A DNA stretch of 64,000 nt from Myotis daubentonii (GCF_963259705.1 NC_081842.1:90200433-90264432), one strand, 5' to 3'. Shown: positions 11,936 through 23,891, counted from the first letter of the stretch. Numbers and translations are program-made. Notes: generated from the sequence alone by a model not told the origin.

Positions 11936-12371
11936 AAATGCTAAAGGGACTGTTGTAAAAAGAAGAAATAGAAAGGGAAAAAGGAATACAGGCATAAAGA
12001 ATAGAAATGGCAAAAACAAGTACCTATCTATAATAACCTTAAATGTAAATGGAATAAATGCTCCAATTAAAAGCCATGGAGTGGCTGAATGTATAAGAAA
12101 ATATGATCCATATATATGCTGTCTACAAGAGACCCACCTCAGAATAAGAGACACATACAGACTAAAAGTGAAGGAATGGAAAAATGTTTTTCAGGCAAAT
12201 GGAAATGAAAAAATAAAGCTAGGGTATCAATACTTATCTCTGACAAAATAGACCTCAAAGTGAAGGCCATAACAAGAGATAAGGAAGGAAACTTCATAAT
12301 ATTGAAGTGATCAATACAAAAGAAGATATAATTCTGGTAAACATATATGTACCAAATGCAGGAGCACCCAA

Positions 12372-12373
<2 letters not shown>

Positions 12374-12420
<47 letters not shown>
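12374..12420. repeat. (CA)n microsatellite inside L1 ORF2 endonuclease region
   Basis: About 23 CA repeats sit exactly between codons for 'APK(Y)' and 'QLLEDIKGE' of the endonuclease domain. It is the second such expansion in the same L1 copy. Confidence 0.95.
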
Positions 12421-12421
<1 letters not shown>

Positions 12422-13980
12422 CTTCTGGAAGATATCAAGGGAGAGATCAATAGCAATACAATCATAGTAGGGAACTTTAATACCCCATTGACATTTCAGG
12501 ATAAATCCTCTGGACAAAAAATCAGCAAAGAAACAGCAATCATAATCGGCTCACTAGATCAGATGTATTTAATTGACATCTTCAGAACATGTCACCCCAA
12601 AGCTACAGAATACAGATTCTTCTCAAGTGTATTCAGGACATTTTCAAAGATAGACCACATATTGGAACACAGAAAAAGTCTCTTCAAATTCAAGAATATT
12701 GAAATCAAACCAAGCATCTTCTCAGATCACAGTGGCACAATATTAGTTATAAATTACAATAAAAACAATGAAAAATCTTCAAATACTTGGAGGATAAAAA
12801 GCATGTTATTAAACAATGATTGGATTACAAAAGAAGAAATAAAAAACATCCTGGAAACAAATGACAATGAAAATGCAACAATCCAAAATGTATGGGGTAC
12901 AGTGAAAGCAGTCCTGAGAGGGAAGTTCATAGCATTACAGGCCTACCTCAAAACAAACAAACAAACAAATAAAAACAAAAACAAACAAACAAACAAAAAA
13001 CAACAATACAAAAGATCAATGAAACCAAGAGCTGATTCTTTGAAAGGATAAACAAGACAAGATAGATGAACCTCTAGCCAGGCTCACCAAGCAGTAAAGA
13101 CAGAAGACCCAAATAAATAAAATTAGAAATGAAAGAGGCAAAATAACAACAAACCCCACAGAAATACAAAGCATTGTTAAAAAAATAAAAATACTGTGAA
13201 CAACTCCATTCCAACAAACTGGATGGACAACCTAGACAAAATGGATATATTCCTTTATAAATACGACCTTCCAAAACTCTATTAGGAAGAATAAAAAAAA
13301 ATCCAAATAGGCCAATAACTATGGAGGAAACTGAAGCAGTAATTAAAAAACCTCCAGAAAAAAAAAATGAAAATAAAAGCCCTGGGCCAGGTGGCTTCAC
13401 AGAAAAATTTTACCAAACATTCAAAGAAGAACTAAAACCTATCCTCCTCAGACTATTCAAAAATTTCAAGAAGAAGGCACTTCCAAGCTCTTTCTATGAA
13501 GCCTGCAACTATCTTAATCCCAAAACCAGATAAATGCACTACAAAGAAAGAATTAAAGGCCAATATCTCTGATGAACATAGATGCTAAAATCCTCAACAT
13601 AAACCTAGAAAAATGGATCCAGCATTACATTAGAAAGATCACACACCATGACCAAGTGAGATTTATTCTGGGATGCAAGGATGGGACAATATCTGCACAT
13701 CAATAAAGGTGATACATTACATAAACAAACTGAGAGACAAAAATCACATAATATTATCAATTGATGCAGAAAAGGCATTTGACAAAATCCAATAACCTTT
13801 CTTGGTAAAAACTCTCAGCAAAATGGGAATAGAGGGGTCATACCTCAACATAATAAAGCTTTATATGACAAACCTATAGTCAACATCATACTCAATGGGC
13901 AAAAGCTAAAACCATTTCTCCTAAGAACAGGAACAAGATCAGGATGCCCACTTTCACCACTCCTGTTCTAAATAGTATTG

Positions 13981-14047
13981 TGTTGGGGTCCAGCCCCAGT
14001 GATCCAGGGGTTCCCAAAGGTGTGGACGGAGTCGGTGAAGAAGGAAG
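13981..14047 (-). mobile_element. Short orphan fragment of an LTR end
   Basis: TGTTGGGGTCCAGCCCCAG and the following AAGGTGTGGACGGAGTCGG match, in reverse complement, the last about 67 bases of the solo LTR at 9623-10457. The fragment interrupts the ORF2 relic: the flanks 'AATAGTATTG' and 'GTGCTATCCATAGG' are contiguous in the L1 family. Only the extreme LTR end is present. Confidence 0.65.
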
Positions 14048-14260
14048 TGCTATCCATAGGGATCAGACAAGAAGAAGAAAAAAAGGCATCTGAATTGGAA
14101 AAGAAGAAGTAAAACTGTCATTATTATCATATGACATAATATTATACATAGAAAACCTTAAAGATGTCATAAAAAAACTAATAGATTTAATAAATGAATT
14201 CAGCAATGTAGCAGAATACAAAATTAACAACCAGAAATCTATGGCTTTTGTATACACCAA

Positions 14261-14644
14261 CTGGAAGCCCAGTGCCCGAAATCCGTGTACTCGTTGGGGA
14301 GGGGGGTATCTCTCAGCATGACCTGCACCCTCTTGCAATCCGAGAACCCTTGCAGGGGGATGTCCGACTGATGGCTTAGGCCCTTAGACTGATGCTTTAC
14401 TTCTTGGAGAGCCCGACTAAGTCATCAGTCGGACATCCTTAGTGCTGCAGCGGAGTACCGCCTCTGTGCTTGCCAACCATGAGTCCAGCTTCTGGCTGAG
14501 TGGTGGTCCCCCTGTGGGATCACACTGACCACCAGGGGGCAGCTCCTGCATTGAGTGTCTGCCCCTTGGTGGTCAGTGCGCATCATAGCGACCAGTCGTC
14601 CCACTGTTCTATCAATTTGCATATTGGCCTTTTATTATATAGGA
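14261..14644 (-). mobile_element. Helitron (HeliBat-like) nested in L1 ORF2
   Basis: The minus-strand read begins TCCTATATAATAAAAGGCC and ends ...GGGCTTCCAG (CTAG changed to CCAG). Removing it rejoins CACCAA with TAACGAACTCACAG, the expected L1 ORF2 sequence, so the A|T target is restored exactly. The payload contains two CTCF-core-like motifs in inverted arrangement. Confidence 0.92.
14529..14542 (+). promoter_or_regulatory. CTCF-core-like motif in Helitron (perfect)
   Basis: CCACCAGGGGGCAG fits the CTCF core consensus CCASYAGRKGGCRS at all 14 positions. A near match in the opposite orientation (CTGCCCCTTGGTGG, one mismatch) follows at 14559-14572. Binding is not demonstrated. Confidence 0.4.
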
Positions 14645-16566
14645 TAACGAACTCACAGAAAGAGAAACAAACAAACAAACAAAAAACAAAAATCCCATTT
14701 ACCATTGCAACAAAAAAATTAATATACCTAAGAATAAACTTGACTAAGGTGGTAAAAGAATTGTACTCAGAAAACTATAGGACATTGAAAAAGAGATAGA
14801 GCAAGAATGGAAGAATATACTTTGTTCATGGATTGTTAGAATCAATATCATTACAATGTCCATACTACATAAAGAAAACTATAGATTTAATGCAGTCCCT
14901 ATTAAAATACCAACAGCATATTTCACAGACATAGAAAAAACTCTCCAAAAATTCATACTGAACATAAAAAGACCCTGAATAATCACAGTAATTTTGAGAA
15001 AGAAGAACAAAGTTGGAGGGATCACAATAACAGATGTAAAGCTATGTTACATAACCACTGTTCTCAAAACTTCCTGGCACTGGCACAAGAATAGACATAT
15101 AGACAAATGGAACAGAACAGAGAACCCAGATATCGACCCAAGTCACTATGTTCAATTAATATTTGTCAAAAGAGGCAAGAGCATACAATGGAGTCAATTC
15201 AGTCTCTTCAATAAATGGTGTTGGGAAAATTGGACAGATACATACAAAAAAATGAAATTAGACCATCAACTTACACCATTCACGAAAATAAACTCAAAAT
15301 AGATAAAGGACTTAAACATAAGATGGGAAACTATAAAAATCTTAGAAGAACATATAGGCAGCAAAATATCAGACATATGTCATAGCAGTTTCTTCACTGC
15401 TATCACTTCTAGGGCAATGGAAACTAAGGAGAAAATAAACAAATGAGACTACATCAAAAATAAAAAGCTTCTGCACAGCAAAAGAAACCATCAACAAAAC
15501 AACAAGAAAGCCCACTTCATGGGAGAATATATTTGCCAATGTTATATCTGATAAGGGCCTAGTCTCTAAAATTTATATGGAACTCATACATCTTAACAAA
15601 AGGAAGATAACACAATCAAAAAATGGGCAACAGACTTAAATAGACCCTTTTTGAAAATGGACATACAGAAGGCCAAGAGACATACGAAAACATGCTCAAA
15701 GTCACTAATCTTCCGAGAGATGAAAAATAAAAACAACGAGGTACCACTTCACACCTGTCAGAATGGTTATCATCAACAAGTCAACAAATGACAAGTGCTG
15801 GAGAGGATGTGGAGAAAAAGGAACCCTCCTTCACTGCTGGTGGAAATGCAGACTGGTGCAGACACTGTGGAAAACAGTATGGCATTTCCTCAAAAAATTA
15901 AAAATGAAACTCCCATTTGACCTAGTAATCCAACTTCTAGGAATTTATCTTAAGTAACTAGAAACATTGATCAGAAAGGTCATATCCACCCCTATGTTCA
16001 TAGCAGCACCATTTACCATAGCTAAGATTTGGAAACAGCCTAAATGCCCATCAGCAGATGAGTGGATTAAAAAACTGTGGTACATGTATACATGGAATGC
16101 CACCCTGCTATAAAAAAGAAAGTACTCTTATCTTTTGCATCAGCATGGATGGACCTAGTGAGTATTATGGTAAGTGAAATAAGCCAGTCAGAGAAAGACA
16201 AATAAACTAAGTGAAGACAGACTCATAGATATAGAGAACAAACTGACAGCTGTCAGAGGGGAGGGAGTGGGGGGTGCTGGGTGAGAAAGGTTAAGGGATA
16301 AAGTAAAAAAAATAAAGAAGAAAGAAAGACTCATGGACAGAAACAACAGTATGGTGATTACCAGAGGGAAGGGGGTGGAGGAAGGTGGAAGAGAGTAAAG
16401 GCAGGATGATTGGAGGTGTAAGGAGACTTGACTTGGGGTGGTAAACACACAACACAGTATATGGATGATGTATTGCAGAGTTATATACCTGAAACATATA
16501 TAATTTTATTTTCCAATGTCACCAATAAATTAAATTCAAAATAAATAAAAAATAATATAAATAGGT

Positions 16567-17439
16567 CCTGAGACCAAAATTCATATTAGTAAACACTGAA
16601 TGATTTTTTTTTCTAACTCACACATTATTTCTATTTCAAGCACCACTAAACTCCCAGAGAATGATTTTTTAAAGGGGTATAAAAATGTTTTGGGGGTTGA
16701 GAAAAGTTTAATTAGTATTGTCCTATACAGTTTGGTTAATTCTTCCCTGGAATTGTAATTCACCTACATAGTTCTATACAAAACATTTCACAATATTGTA
16801 ACTATATAAAGTGTTTAAAATAACATTTAAAAAGTGGGTAATAACCTAACTTCCCTGAATAATAGAATAAATAAATAATTTTAATGATAATGGATAATAT
16901 AATTAACAAATTTATATGAATGAATTAGATTAAAATGTATTTACATGACTATATCTCTAAAGCAAAATGTTGCGTCAAAAAATCAGTTTGTGAAGAATAC
17001 AGAGTATGATTCCATTTATACGTGATAACATTTTATGTATATTTATGGTAAAAGGACAATGATGTGAGTGATAATACATACCCTATTCATTCACTCATTA
17101 TTTATTTGAAAATTATTTTTGAGATGCTACAATGTGCCACCCTCATTCTACAGTGGGGACTCAAAGTGAACCAAACAAGCACAAATCCTTCCCCTCATGA
17201 TTACTTAAAATTAGCAAAGATAAAAAATGAAAAGATACATGTAAAATATTTAATATGTTAAAGAGAAAAATATTCTTCAGGACAATGTTTACCTTTGGTG
17301 GAGGAAAAGGAGAATATATATGGTAATAAATATTCATGTAGAAAATCTATTTCTCAAGTGAACTAAAATAAAATAGAGACCTGAAACTGACCAAATATTA
17401 AAATTCTTTTAATCTCATGGTTGTGAAATATAAAATAAA
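16567..17439. other. AT-rich intergenic sequence
   Basis: No gene or clear repeat boundary was recognised downstream of the large L1. Confidence 0.45.
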
Positions 17440-18060
17440 AAGTGATATTCAAACTCTTCATAAGTGAAAAAGTATTTTTCATATCAAGTGTTGATGAGAC
17501 CATAGAAGAGAAATAAATTGCTATGTTCTTTGTGGGTATAATTTAGTAGAAATTGTGAAACACCACATACTTTCTGACTAAGCAATCCTTCCTCTAGTAA
17601 TCTACATTAGAGGAACAATTCAAGAACTAATAAACTTTTGTAGATTAAGATGTTCATGTTGCATTATCCATAATAGCAAAAGCTGGAAATAACCTAAAGA
17701 AAAATGTGATTATTTAAATAAATCATGGCGCAGCAACATAATAACATATTATGTGGTTGTGGGATGAGATAGAGCTCTAGGAACCAGGGTGGAAGTGTGC
17801 CTGTGATATATTGTTGAATGAGAAAAGTTAACTACCAGGACTATATTAATGGGGTGAAGCAATATTTGGTTTAAAAAAAACTATCTATTCGTGTATTCAT
17901 AGAAAATGTCTGGAAGGATAGACACAAAACTATTTATAGTAGCCACCTCTGGGACATGGGATCGAAGTGGGTTTTAATGTGAGTTTGTTTATTCTACCTT
18001 ATATGCCTTTACAAGCTTGCATTTTAATCACTAATATTATTTAAAGAATAATACTATTAG
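17440..18060 (+). mobile_element. Old L1 fragment (ORF2 3' end and 3' UTR)
   Basis: The text follows the sense L1 tail: 'aagcaatccttcctctag', 'atgttgcattatccataatagcaaaagctggaaataacc', 'gaatgagaaaagttaac', then a 3' UTR with 'tgtctggaaggatagac'. It is strongly diverged, with no open frame. Confidence 0.6.
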
Positions 18061-18524
18061 AATAAATAATCACTAAATGAATTACTTTTCTACATGGGAA
18101 ATGATCATCATCCTTTAACTCCCTGCTTTTCTCATTCCATATCATATCCACTTATCAAAACCTCATCTCTATTTAAATACAACTCCATGCTTATTCCACA
18201 CCTGCCCCATAGCTGAACATGGCTACAGAGAAATAGCCAACCATGGTGACTGGTCTCACTTTAAGTTCATAATCATTAACCTCAAGTGTGCTCATTAGTG
18301 GTGCCAAGAAATCAAAATTCATTTCCCTAAATCCAGTCAACACGTGCACAGAAAACTTTGTCCTTTTCTCGTCAGACCTTGAACTCTATCTCCCATCTTC
18401 ATTCCCAGCTGATAACCTTGTTTGCTATTTGATGGAGGAAAAAAGGAGCATCGGTAAGGGATTTCCACTCCACCTGTCCTGTGTTTTTTACCTTCTGTTG
18501 CTATGGCTGGCTTATGATCTAAGG
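18061..18524. other. Intergenic, nothing recognised
   Basis: No supported gene or repeat was seen before the hAT element. Confidence 0.4.
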
Positions 18525-18769
18525 CAGTGGTCAGCAAACTGCGGCTCGGCAAACGGTGGCTCACGAGCCACATGCGGCTCTTTGGCCCCTTAAGTGTGAC
18601 TCTTCCACAAAATACCGGCTCTTCCACAAAATACTGACTTCTGTGCATGGGCCACGAAGTTTCAATCACACTGTACATGCACGCCCGCATGTGGTATTTT
18701 ATGGAAGAGCCACACTCAAGAGGCCAAAGAGCCGCATGTGGCTCACAAGCCGCGTTTTGCCAACCATGG
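18525..18769. mobile_element. Non-autonomous hAT transposon (nhAT-type MITE)
   Basis: The 245-bp element has terminal sequences CAGTGGTCAGCAAACTGCGG and, at the other end, GCCGCGTTTTGCCAACCATGG, a partly decayed inverted repeat. It is flanked by the 8-bp direct repeat ATCTAAGG at 18517-18524 and 18770-18777, as expected for hAT transposition. Repeated internal motifs of the GGCTCTTCCACAAAATA type occur. No transposase is present. Confidence 0.88.
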
Positions 18770-18777
18770 ATCTAAGG

Positions 18778-19104
18778 TCAATCTTCTTCATATGCATCAC
18801 ATTCTACTCTTTCTCATCTTTAAAAAACAAAATAAAAATACAAACTTCATGGCTCCATATCTCCTTAACAAGACTTCATTTCCCGGCTCTACTTGTACAA
18901 CAAACAGTTTAATGTTTAATTCTCTGACTACTGCTGTTTCCCTTGTCTCATTTTCTCTTGAACTTGCTGCATTCAGCCTGTCATCCCTGCACTACACTCA
19001 AGATTGCCTTTATCACAGTCAATGATAAACTGAATTCTCAGTTCTCATCTGACATGGCCTATCTTTTTTATTCTGTCAGCATCAAAAGTCTTTCTTAATA
19101 ACAA
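18778..19104. other. Intergenic, possibly old repeat
   Basis: Pyrimidine-rich text with no convincing frame. It may be a diverged LINE, but I could not assign it. Confidence 0.35.
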
Positions 19105-20045
19105 GGCATGATCTGGGGTTAGAATTTTTATTTTATTTTAGACTTAGAAATACACCTTTTTGTTATAACTCATTTTATTTTATATAGGAATAGCACTTTT
19201 TATCACATTTTTTTATAGTTTACATTCAATATTATTTTGTACTAGAGGCCCGGTGCATGAAATTTGTGCGTGGCGAGGGTTCCCTCAGCCCAGCCTGCAC
19301 CCTCTCACAATCTTGGACCACTGGCTCCTAATTGCTCACCTTCCTGTCTGCCTGGTCACCCCTAACTGCTCCCCCTGTTGGCCTGAACACCACTCACAGC
19401 CTCTGTGTGCCAATCTGATCGCCCCTAACTACACCCCCTGCCGGCCTGGTCACACCTAACTGCCCCCTCTGCTGGTCTGGTTGCCCCCAACTGCCCCCTC
19501 CCTGCTGGCCTGGTCACCCCCAACTGTCCCTCCTGCCGGCATGGTCACCCCTTACTGCCCCCTCTGCTGGCCTGGTTGCCCCAAACTGTCCCCCTCTGGT
19601 GGCCTGGTCACCCTTAACTGCCTCCCCTGCCAGCCTGGTCACCCCCAAAGCACCCCCCACTGGCTTGGTCACCCCACGTAGCCTGCTTATTCAGTCATTT
19701 GGTCATCCCTCACTAGCACCCCTGCCAGCCTGGTCGCCCCACACAGCCTGCTTGTTCAGTCGTTTGGTCATCCCTTACTAACCCCCCTGCCAGCCTGGTC
19801 GTCCCACACAGCCTGCTTGTTCAGTCGTTTGGTCGTCCCTCACTAACCCCCCTGCTGGCCTGGTTATAGGCAACCATACTATGAAAGAATGAGGGTTAAT
19901 TTGCATATTACCTCTTTATTGTAAAGGATTAGTTTCAGGTGTACAGAATAGTGGTTAGACAATCATATACCTTACAAAGTGTTTCCCCAACTCGCACCAT
20001 ATAGTTATTACAATATTATTAACTATATTTCTTATATCAGTGTTT
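19105..20045 (-). mobile_element. L1 3' end (antisense), split by a Helitron
   Basis: The left part ('...tttacattcaatattattttgta') and the right part ('ttagtttcaggtgtacagaatagtggttagacaatc') join into the common antisense L1 3' UTR sequence once the Helitron at 19242-19928 is removed. Confidence 0.7.
19242..19928 (-). mobile_element. Helitron with ~32-bp tandem repeats
   Basis: On the minus strand it starts TCCTTTACAATAAAGAGGTAATATGCAAATTAACC and ends with a GCACAAATTTCATGCAC hairpin, CGGGCCTCTAG, then T. The payload is a degenerate tandem array with a period of about 31-33 bases (recurring GGCCTGGTCACCCC...CTGCCCC) from about 19345 to 19860, followed by a longer repeat containing GTTCAGTCRTTTGGTC. 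Confidence 0.9.
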
Positions 20046-20049
20046 GCAG

Positions 20050-20592
20050 CTGTGATGGCCCATTAGCCTCTGGTATACTGGAACTCCCCACCCTTAGAGC
20101 ACACATAGGAATTGATGTGGCTGCCAGGGGTTCCCTGGGCCTTGCCAAATTTCTGCCCCTCTCTTGGTCCTTGCAGAATCAGAGAGCAGGACAAAGCCAC
20201 AGCCCTTAGGGGTATAAGGCCAGCTGGTTGAAGGTAAGGTACTTACCCTCGGCCTTGGGGATGTGGCTCTAGGTGGGCTGCTCATAAAATATACACACCT
20301 CCAGTTTAGGCACTTCCTGCATATGCACATTACCAGTCATAGGCCCTACAACCACGGACATTTTGTCCTCCTAGCCAGGAAGCTTCAGCTTCCTGATCAT
20401 CTTGGAAAGGGACAGAGGCACCGGTTGGTGTGCTCATGAACAACCTCTTTGGCATCACTTGTTTGAAGGAGGAGTTGGTTCATCCAGCCAGAAACCTGTC
20501 CAGCTCGATCAACAGCTGGGGTAGATGTCCTGGCTATCGTGCTCCTCATGCTGAGCCTTTCTGCCTTTGTTGTGGCAGATGTCCACTCTCAT
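20050..20592 (-). pseudogene. RPL18: Processed pseudogene of ribosomal protein L18
   Basis: Read on the minus strand from 20592, the sequence encodes in broken frames the eL18 protein. It begins like M-V-D-I-HNK-RK, continues with 'SQDIY', then 'LDRFLAGWTNSSFKQV', 'KRLFMS', 'MIRKLKLPG', 'VVVGP', 'QEVPKLEVC', 'LTFNQLAL' and 'FGKAQGTPGSH', and ends near 'YVCSKG'. The order and spacing follow the whole of RPL18 without introns, so this is a retrocopy. Stops (for example after 'KLPG'), an altered region near 'SRTNRPPLSLS' and frameshifts show it is dead. RPL18 is normally a large-subunit ribosomal protein. Confidence 0.85.
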
Positions 20593-21299
20593 GATGGTGC
20601 CTCCCATTTCACCAAGTCCGTAAAGAACAACTTGGCCTATCTTGATATGCTCTTGACTTTGCTTCCAGATCATTCTCCCAATTTCCTCTTACCTTACTGG
20701 CTACTTCTTCCCAGTATCCTTCTTGCTATCCTTCATTCTCTCTTCTTGCCAGTTTGAAGGGGTTTTAGTCATTAGTCCTTGTTCCTCTTTTTTTCTCTGT
20801 CTTTACTCACTTCCTTGGTAATCTCATTCAGTCCCAGTAACTTACAAATAAAACCCATTTCCCTGCTGACAATTTTCAGAAATACAGCCCTAATTCAGAA
20901 TTCTCTTCTGAACTCCATACAAAACACTGCGACTACCAATTCATTTTTCCATTTAGAAGTCTCATAGTCTTCTCACACTTGCCCTCCCACCATATCCTCC
21001 CATCTTTATTATGATAATACTAGTAAATGGTAAGTAGATCTTTCTAAATGATTAAGCAAAAACCATGCTGTCTCATCCCACAGCCAGTTGCTCAGAAACT
21101 GCTATTGTCTCTACTTTCAAATATGCTTAGAAATGGAACATTCTACACTTTCACTACCATGAACATCTTAGTTCTCACCTCTTTTATTATCTATAGATTA
21201 TTGGAATACCTTCGAATTTATCTGTCTGTTCCTTTTTTCTCCCCTTCTGCCTATTCTCAACACAGTTCTAAGTGTTCTTTAAAAATATGTTAGGTCATG
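20593..21299. other. Intergenic, nothing recognised
   Basis: Pyrimidine-rich text next to the RPL18 retrocopy. It has no assignable gene; an old repeat is possible. Confidence 0.35.
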
Positions 21300-21890
21300 T
21301 TATTTCTCTGCCTCAAACCTCCAGTGCTTTCCCATCTCACTTACAGTAAAAGAAAAGATTCTTACAATGACCCAGAGAACCCTACATGATGTTTTTTCTT
21401 TTTATTACTTTTCTGACATCATCATCTACTATTCTCCTTCTCATTCAGTTCACACCCTGTTACTTATTGAACACACTAGACAAATTCCCTCCTGAATGCC
21501 TTTATACTTTGTATTCCTTCTTCTTGGAATATCCCCTCACTACATAGACATATAAATGCTTGTTTCCTTATCTAGTCTAAACACTTTGTTCAAATTCAAC
21601 CTTCTGATTGACAACTTCCATGGCAACCCTATTTAACATTGGAAACTTGCCCTCACCCTAGCACTTCCTACCCTTCTTCTCTGCTTTTTCTCCAAAGCAG
21701 TCACCACCATCATAAATATTAGATTTATTTATTTGCAATTAATTTAATGACTATAATATGAATAAATAACCTTTTATACTGTCAGGATTCTGTTTTATTC
21801 TATACCCAGTATCTAGAAGATATACTTGGAAATAGGTTTTCAGTAAATGTTATTTGAATAAATGGATAAATGATCTAGTTCTACGAGACC
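21300..21890 (+). mobile_element. LINE-2-like fragment
   Basis: The layout 'ttatttctctgcctcaaacc', 'tcaaattcaaccttctgattgacaacttccatgg', 'agcacttcctaccc', then 'ccagtatctagaagatatacttggaaataggttttcagtaaatgttatttgaataaatgga' follows the L2 3' region (the last part equals 'cagtgcctggcacatagtaggtgctcaataaatgtttgttgaatgaatg'). It is strongly diverged, as expected for L2. Confidence 0.55.
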
Positions 21891-23016
21891 CAAAAAATGT
21901 TTTTTGAAATAATTAAAGGACAAAGTAGATGACTTAGAAAATTGACCTAAAGAAAAAAAAAATAAACCCATTTGCTTAAAAATTAGAATAAAATAACTTT
22001 AGTTACTATAAAAAATTAGTTACCTATTAAAATCAATGATCTGAAACCGAAAGCAATAATTTCTTAATAAATGACTAATAGACTAATTTTGTCAGTAAGA
22101 CAAGATATTTTTATGAAGACTTCATACTTATTTTGGATTATTATGTGATGATAGTTATGATATGAATTTGTACAATAAATTATAAAACCAAATATAAATA
22201 GTTTAATATAAACAATTAAAATAAAATTTATGTTTGCCATTGGCATAAAAACAAAAATTTGTAGAACTATTGATGAAAACCTGTTACCTATGCAATAAAT
22301 ATTACTATCAACATCTGACTTTAATACTATAACAACAAAATTAGACTTTTTCTTATTGATCTTAGATGTATGATCTTGTAGAAAAGTAAAGGGTTACCTT
22401 GGTCAAAAACTTTTGTATAACTCTGCAGGAAAGAGCCTGCTATCAGAAACTCATGCAGCACATAATTATGTGACATACATGGAGAAATTCAGTGTTAATC
22501 TGTTTAACTAGATTTGACCTATGATTTCATAAACTTATTTGAGCATCAAACTCTTTTTTTTCATAAAACACTACCTATACTAAAAAATTAAAAGTCCATA
22601 AAGTACACATGTATAAATGTGTTCTTTTGTTTAGTACATTGAGCTTTTTGTAATCTATCTTATTTTCCTCAATTGGGTGTGGCTTTTGAGAAATACCTGA
22701 TTGAGTAAATTGTTTCAGTTGTAAATATATAACCAGAGAATGAGGATCATTTTAATTATCAGCTTTTTATGATTAAGATTGTGAATTTTTCAATGTCATA
22801 TTATTTGATAACATATATAAGTTTCTATATAACATCTAAAAACCAAAGAAGCTTATATCATTTCTAAATGGATGCACATCAAATCAAATTCATTCTCAAA
22901 TACACATACACAAAAAGAATGTGCTGGTTTACCTGGTATCTTAACTAATTAGAAAAAGAAGTCAATGGAAGAACTGCTCATAACTAGTTTTCTAGACATC
23001 TGTTTTTATAAACAAA
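21891..23016. other. AT-rich intergenic sequence
   Basis: No feature was recognised over about 1.1 kb. Confidence 0.5.
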
Positions 23017-23208
23017 CTATGGGCCTAGTGCATGTATTCATGCACAGGTAGGGTCCAGCCGGCCAGTCCTGATTGGAGGTGGGGCCTCCGATAGGGGGCC
23101 AGGCTTGACAGGGGGAGGGGCTGCGAGAGGTTGGCCAGCCAGCCTTGGCCCCATTGGGCCGGTTGGCTAGCCTCAGTGCATTTCATAATGACTGGTCATT
23201 CTGGTCAC

Positions 23209-23211
<3 letters not shown>
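23017..23211 (-). mobile_element. Short Helitron copy, 5' end eroded into a TA tract
   Basis: The left edge (CTATGGGCCTAGTGCATG then a TTCATGCAC hairpin arm) is a reversed Helitron 3' end. The expected 5' terminus (TTTTATTATATAGGA) is missing. In its place is the (TA)n tract at 23212. Confidence 0.75.

Positions 23212-23252
<41 letters not shown>
23212..23252. repeat. (TA)n microsatellite between two Helitrons
   Basis: An uninterrupted TA tract lies exactly where the 5' end of one Helitron (minus strand) meets the 5' end of another (plus strand). Confidence 0.95.
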
Positions 23253-23257
<5 letters not shown>

Positions 23258-23891
23258 TATCTAATAAAAGAGAAACATGGTAATTGGCATACCACCGCTA
23301 CCGTTCCCATTGGCTAATCAGCGAGATATGCAAATTAACTGCCAGCCAAGATGGTGGCCGGCAGCCAGGCAGCTTGAAACTAACATGAGGCTTGCTTGCT
23401 TCAGTGACGGAGGACTCCAATGTTCCCCGCCTGCCGCTGCAGGCCTCTGAGCTGCAACTCTAAGCAACTATGTTACAAATATAGAAGCTAAACAAAGCCC
23501 CAGAAACCTGCTTTAGTCTGCTGCCAGGCTTCAGACAGCAGGATCGCAACATTGTAAGCAAAGGCCAGAAACCTACTTTCAGCAGCAGAGGCCTAAGAGC
23601 TGGAGCCAAGGCTCGAAGCTAAAGCTTGCCCAGAATAAAAAAAAAGAAGAAGAAAAAAAGGAGCAGTTGGGAGCTTCAGTCACCCCCAGCCTGAAAACAG
23701 CCCTCAGCCTCTCACCCAGACTGGCCAGGAACCCCAGTGGGGACCCCCACCCTGAAGGATGTGTGACCAGCTGCAAACAGCCATCATCCCCTCACCCAGG
23801 CTGGCCAGGCACCCCAGTGGGGACCCCTACCCTGATTCAGGACACCCTTCAGGGCAAACCAGCAGGCACCCACCCGTGCACCAGGCCTCCA
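23253..23891 (+). mobile_element. Helitron, first member of a tandem composite
   Basis: It starts TCCTATCTAATAAAAGAGAA and continues through CCAAGATGGTGGCC to a region with an internal ~100-bp tandem duplication (CTCACCCAGRCTGGCCAGG at about 23717 and 23800). It ends ACCCGTGCACCAGGCCTCCA without CTAG; the next Helitron begins at that point. The same organisation recurs at 53882-54394. Confidence 0.85.

Larger units (their letters stand above)
12008..16205 (+). pseudogene. L1 ORF2 relic (endonuclease, reverse transcriptase, C-terminal)
   Basis: The endonuclease domain is recognisable from 'YLSIITLNVNGINAPIKSHG' and 'DPYICCLQETHLR', followed by a (CA)n expansion and 'LEDIKGEINSNTIIVGNFNTPL'. 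Reverse-transcriptase sequence covers about 13300-14250, but the catalytic FADD region reads 'LLSYDIILYIEN', so it is not intact. The C-terminal part includes '[19 protein letters not shown]' at about 15790. Numerous stops and shifts are present, together with an LTR fragment and a Helitron. L1 ORF2p normally performs target-primed reverse transcription; this copy cannot. Confidence 0.85.
9047..16559 (+). mobile_element. Near full-length, decayed L1 with nested insertions
   Basis: A GC-rich 5' UTR (about 9047-11080, interrupted by an LTR) is followed by an ORF1 relic, an ORF2 relic and a 3' UTR ending in AATAAATTAAATTCAAAATAAATAAA. A weak 7-bp flank repeat AATAGGT (9040-9046 and 16560-16566) may be the target duplication. 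After subtracting the LTR, the LTR fragment and the Helitron, the element is about 6.2 kb, the size expected for a full-length L1. Many stops and frameshifts make it inactive. Confidence 0.8.

Noticed and set aside
11783..12154. Minus-strand frame with CVCVCV repeats
   Set aside because: Antisense shadow of the (CA)n tract in the L1 relic.
9040..16566. AATAGGT as a firm target duplication for the large L1
   Set aside because: Only seven bases and AT-rich; kept as a weak suggestion in the feature entry, not as evidence for exact ends.
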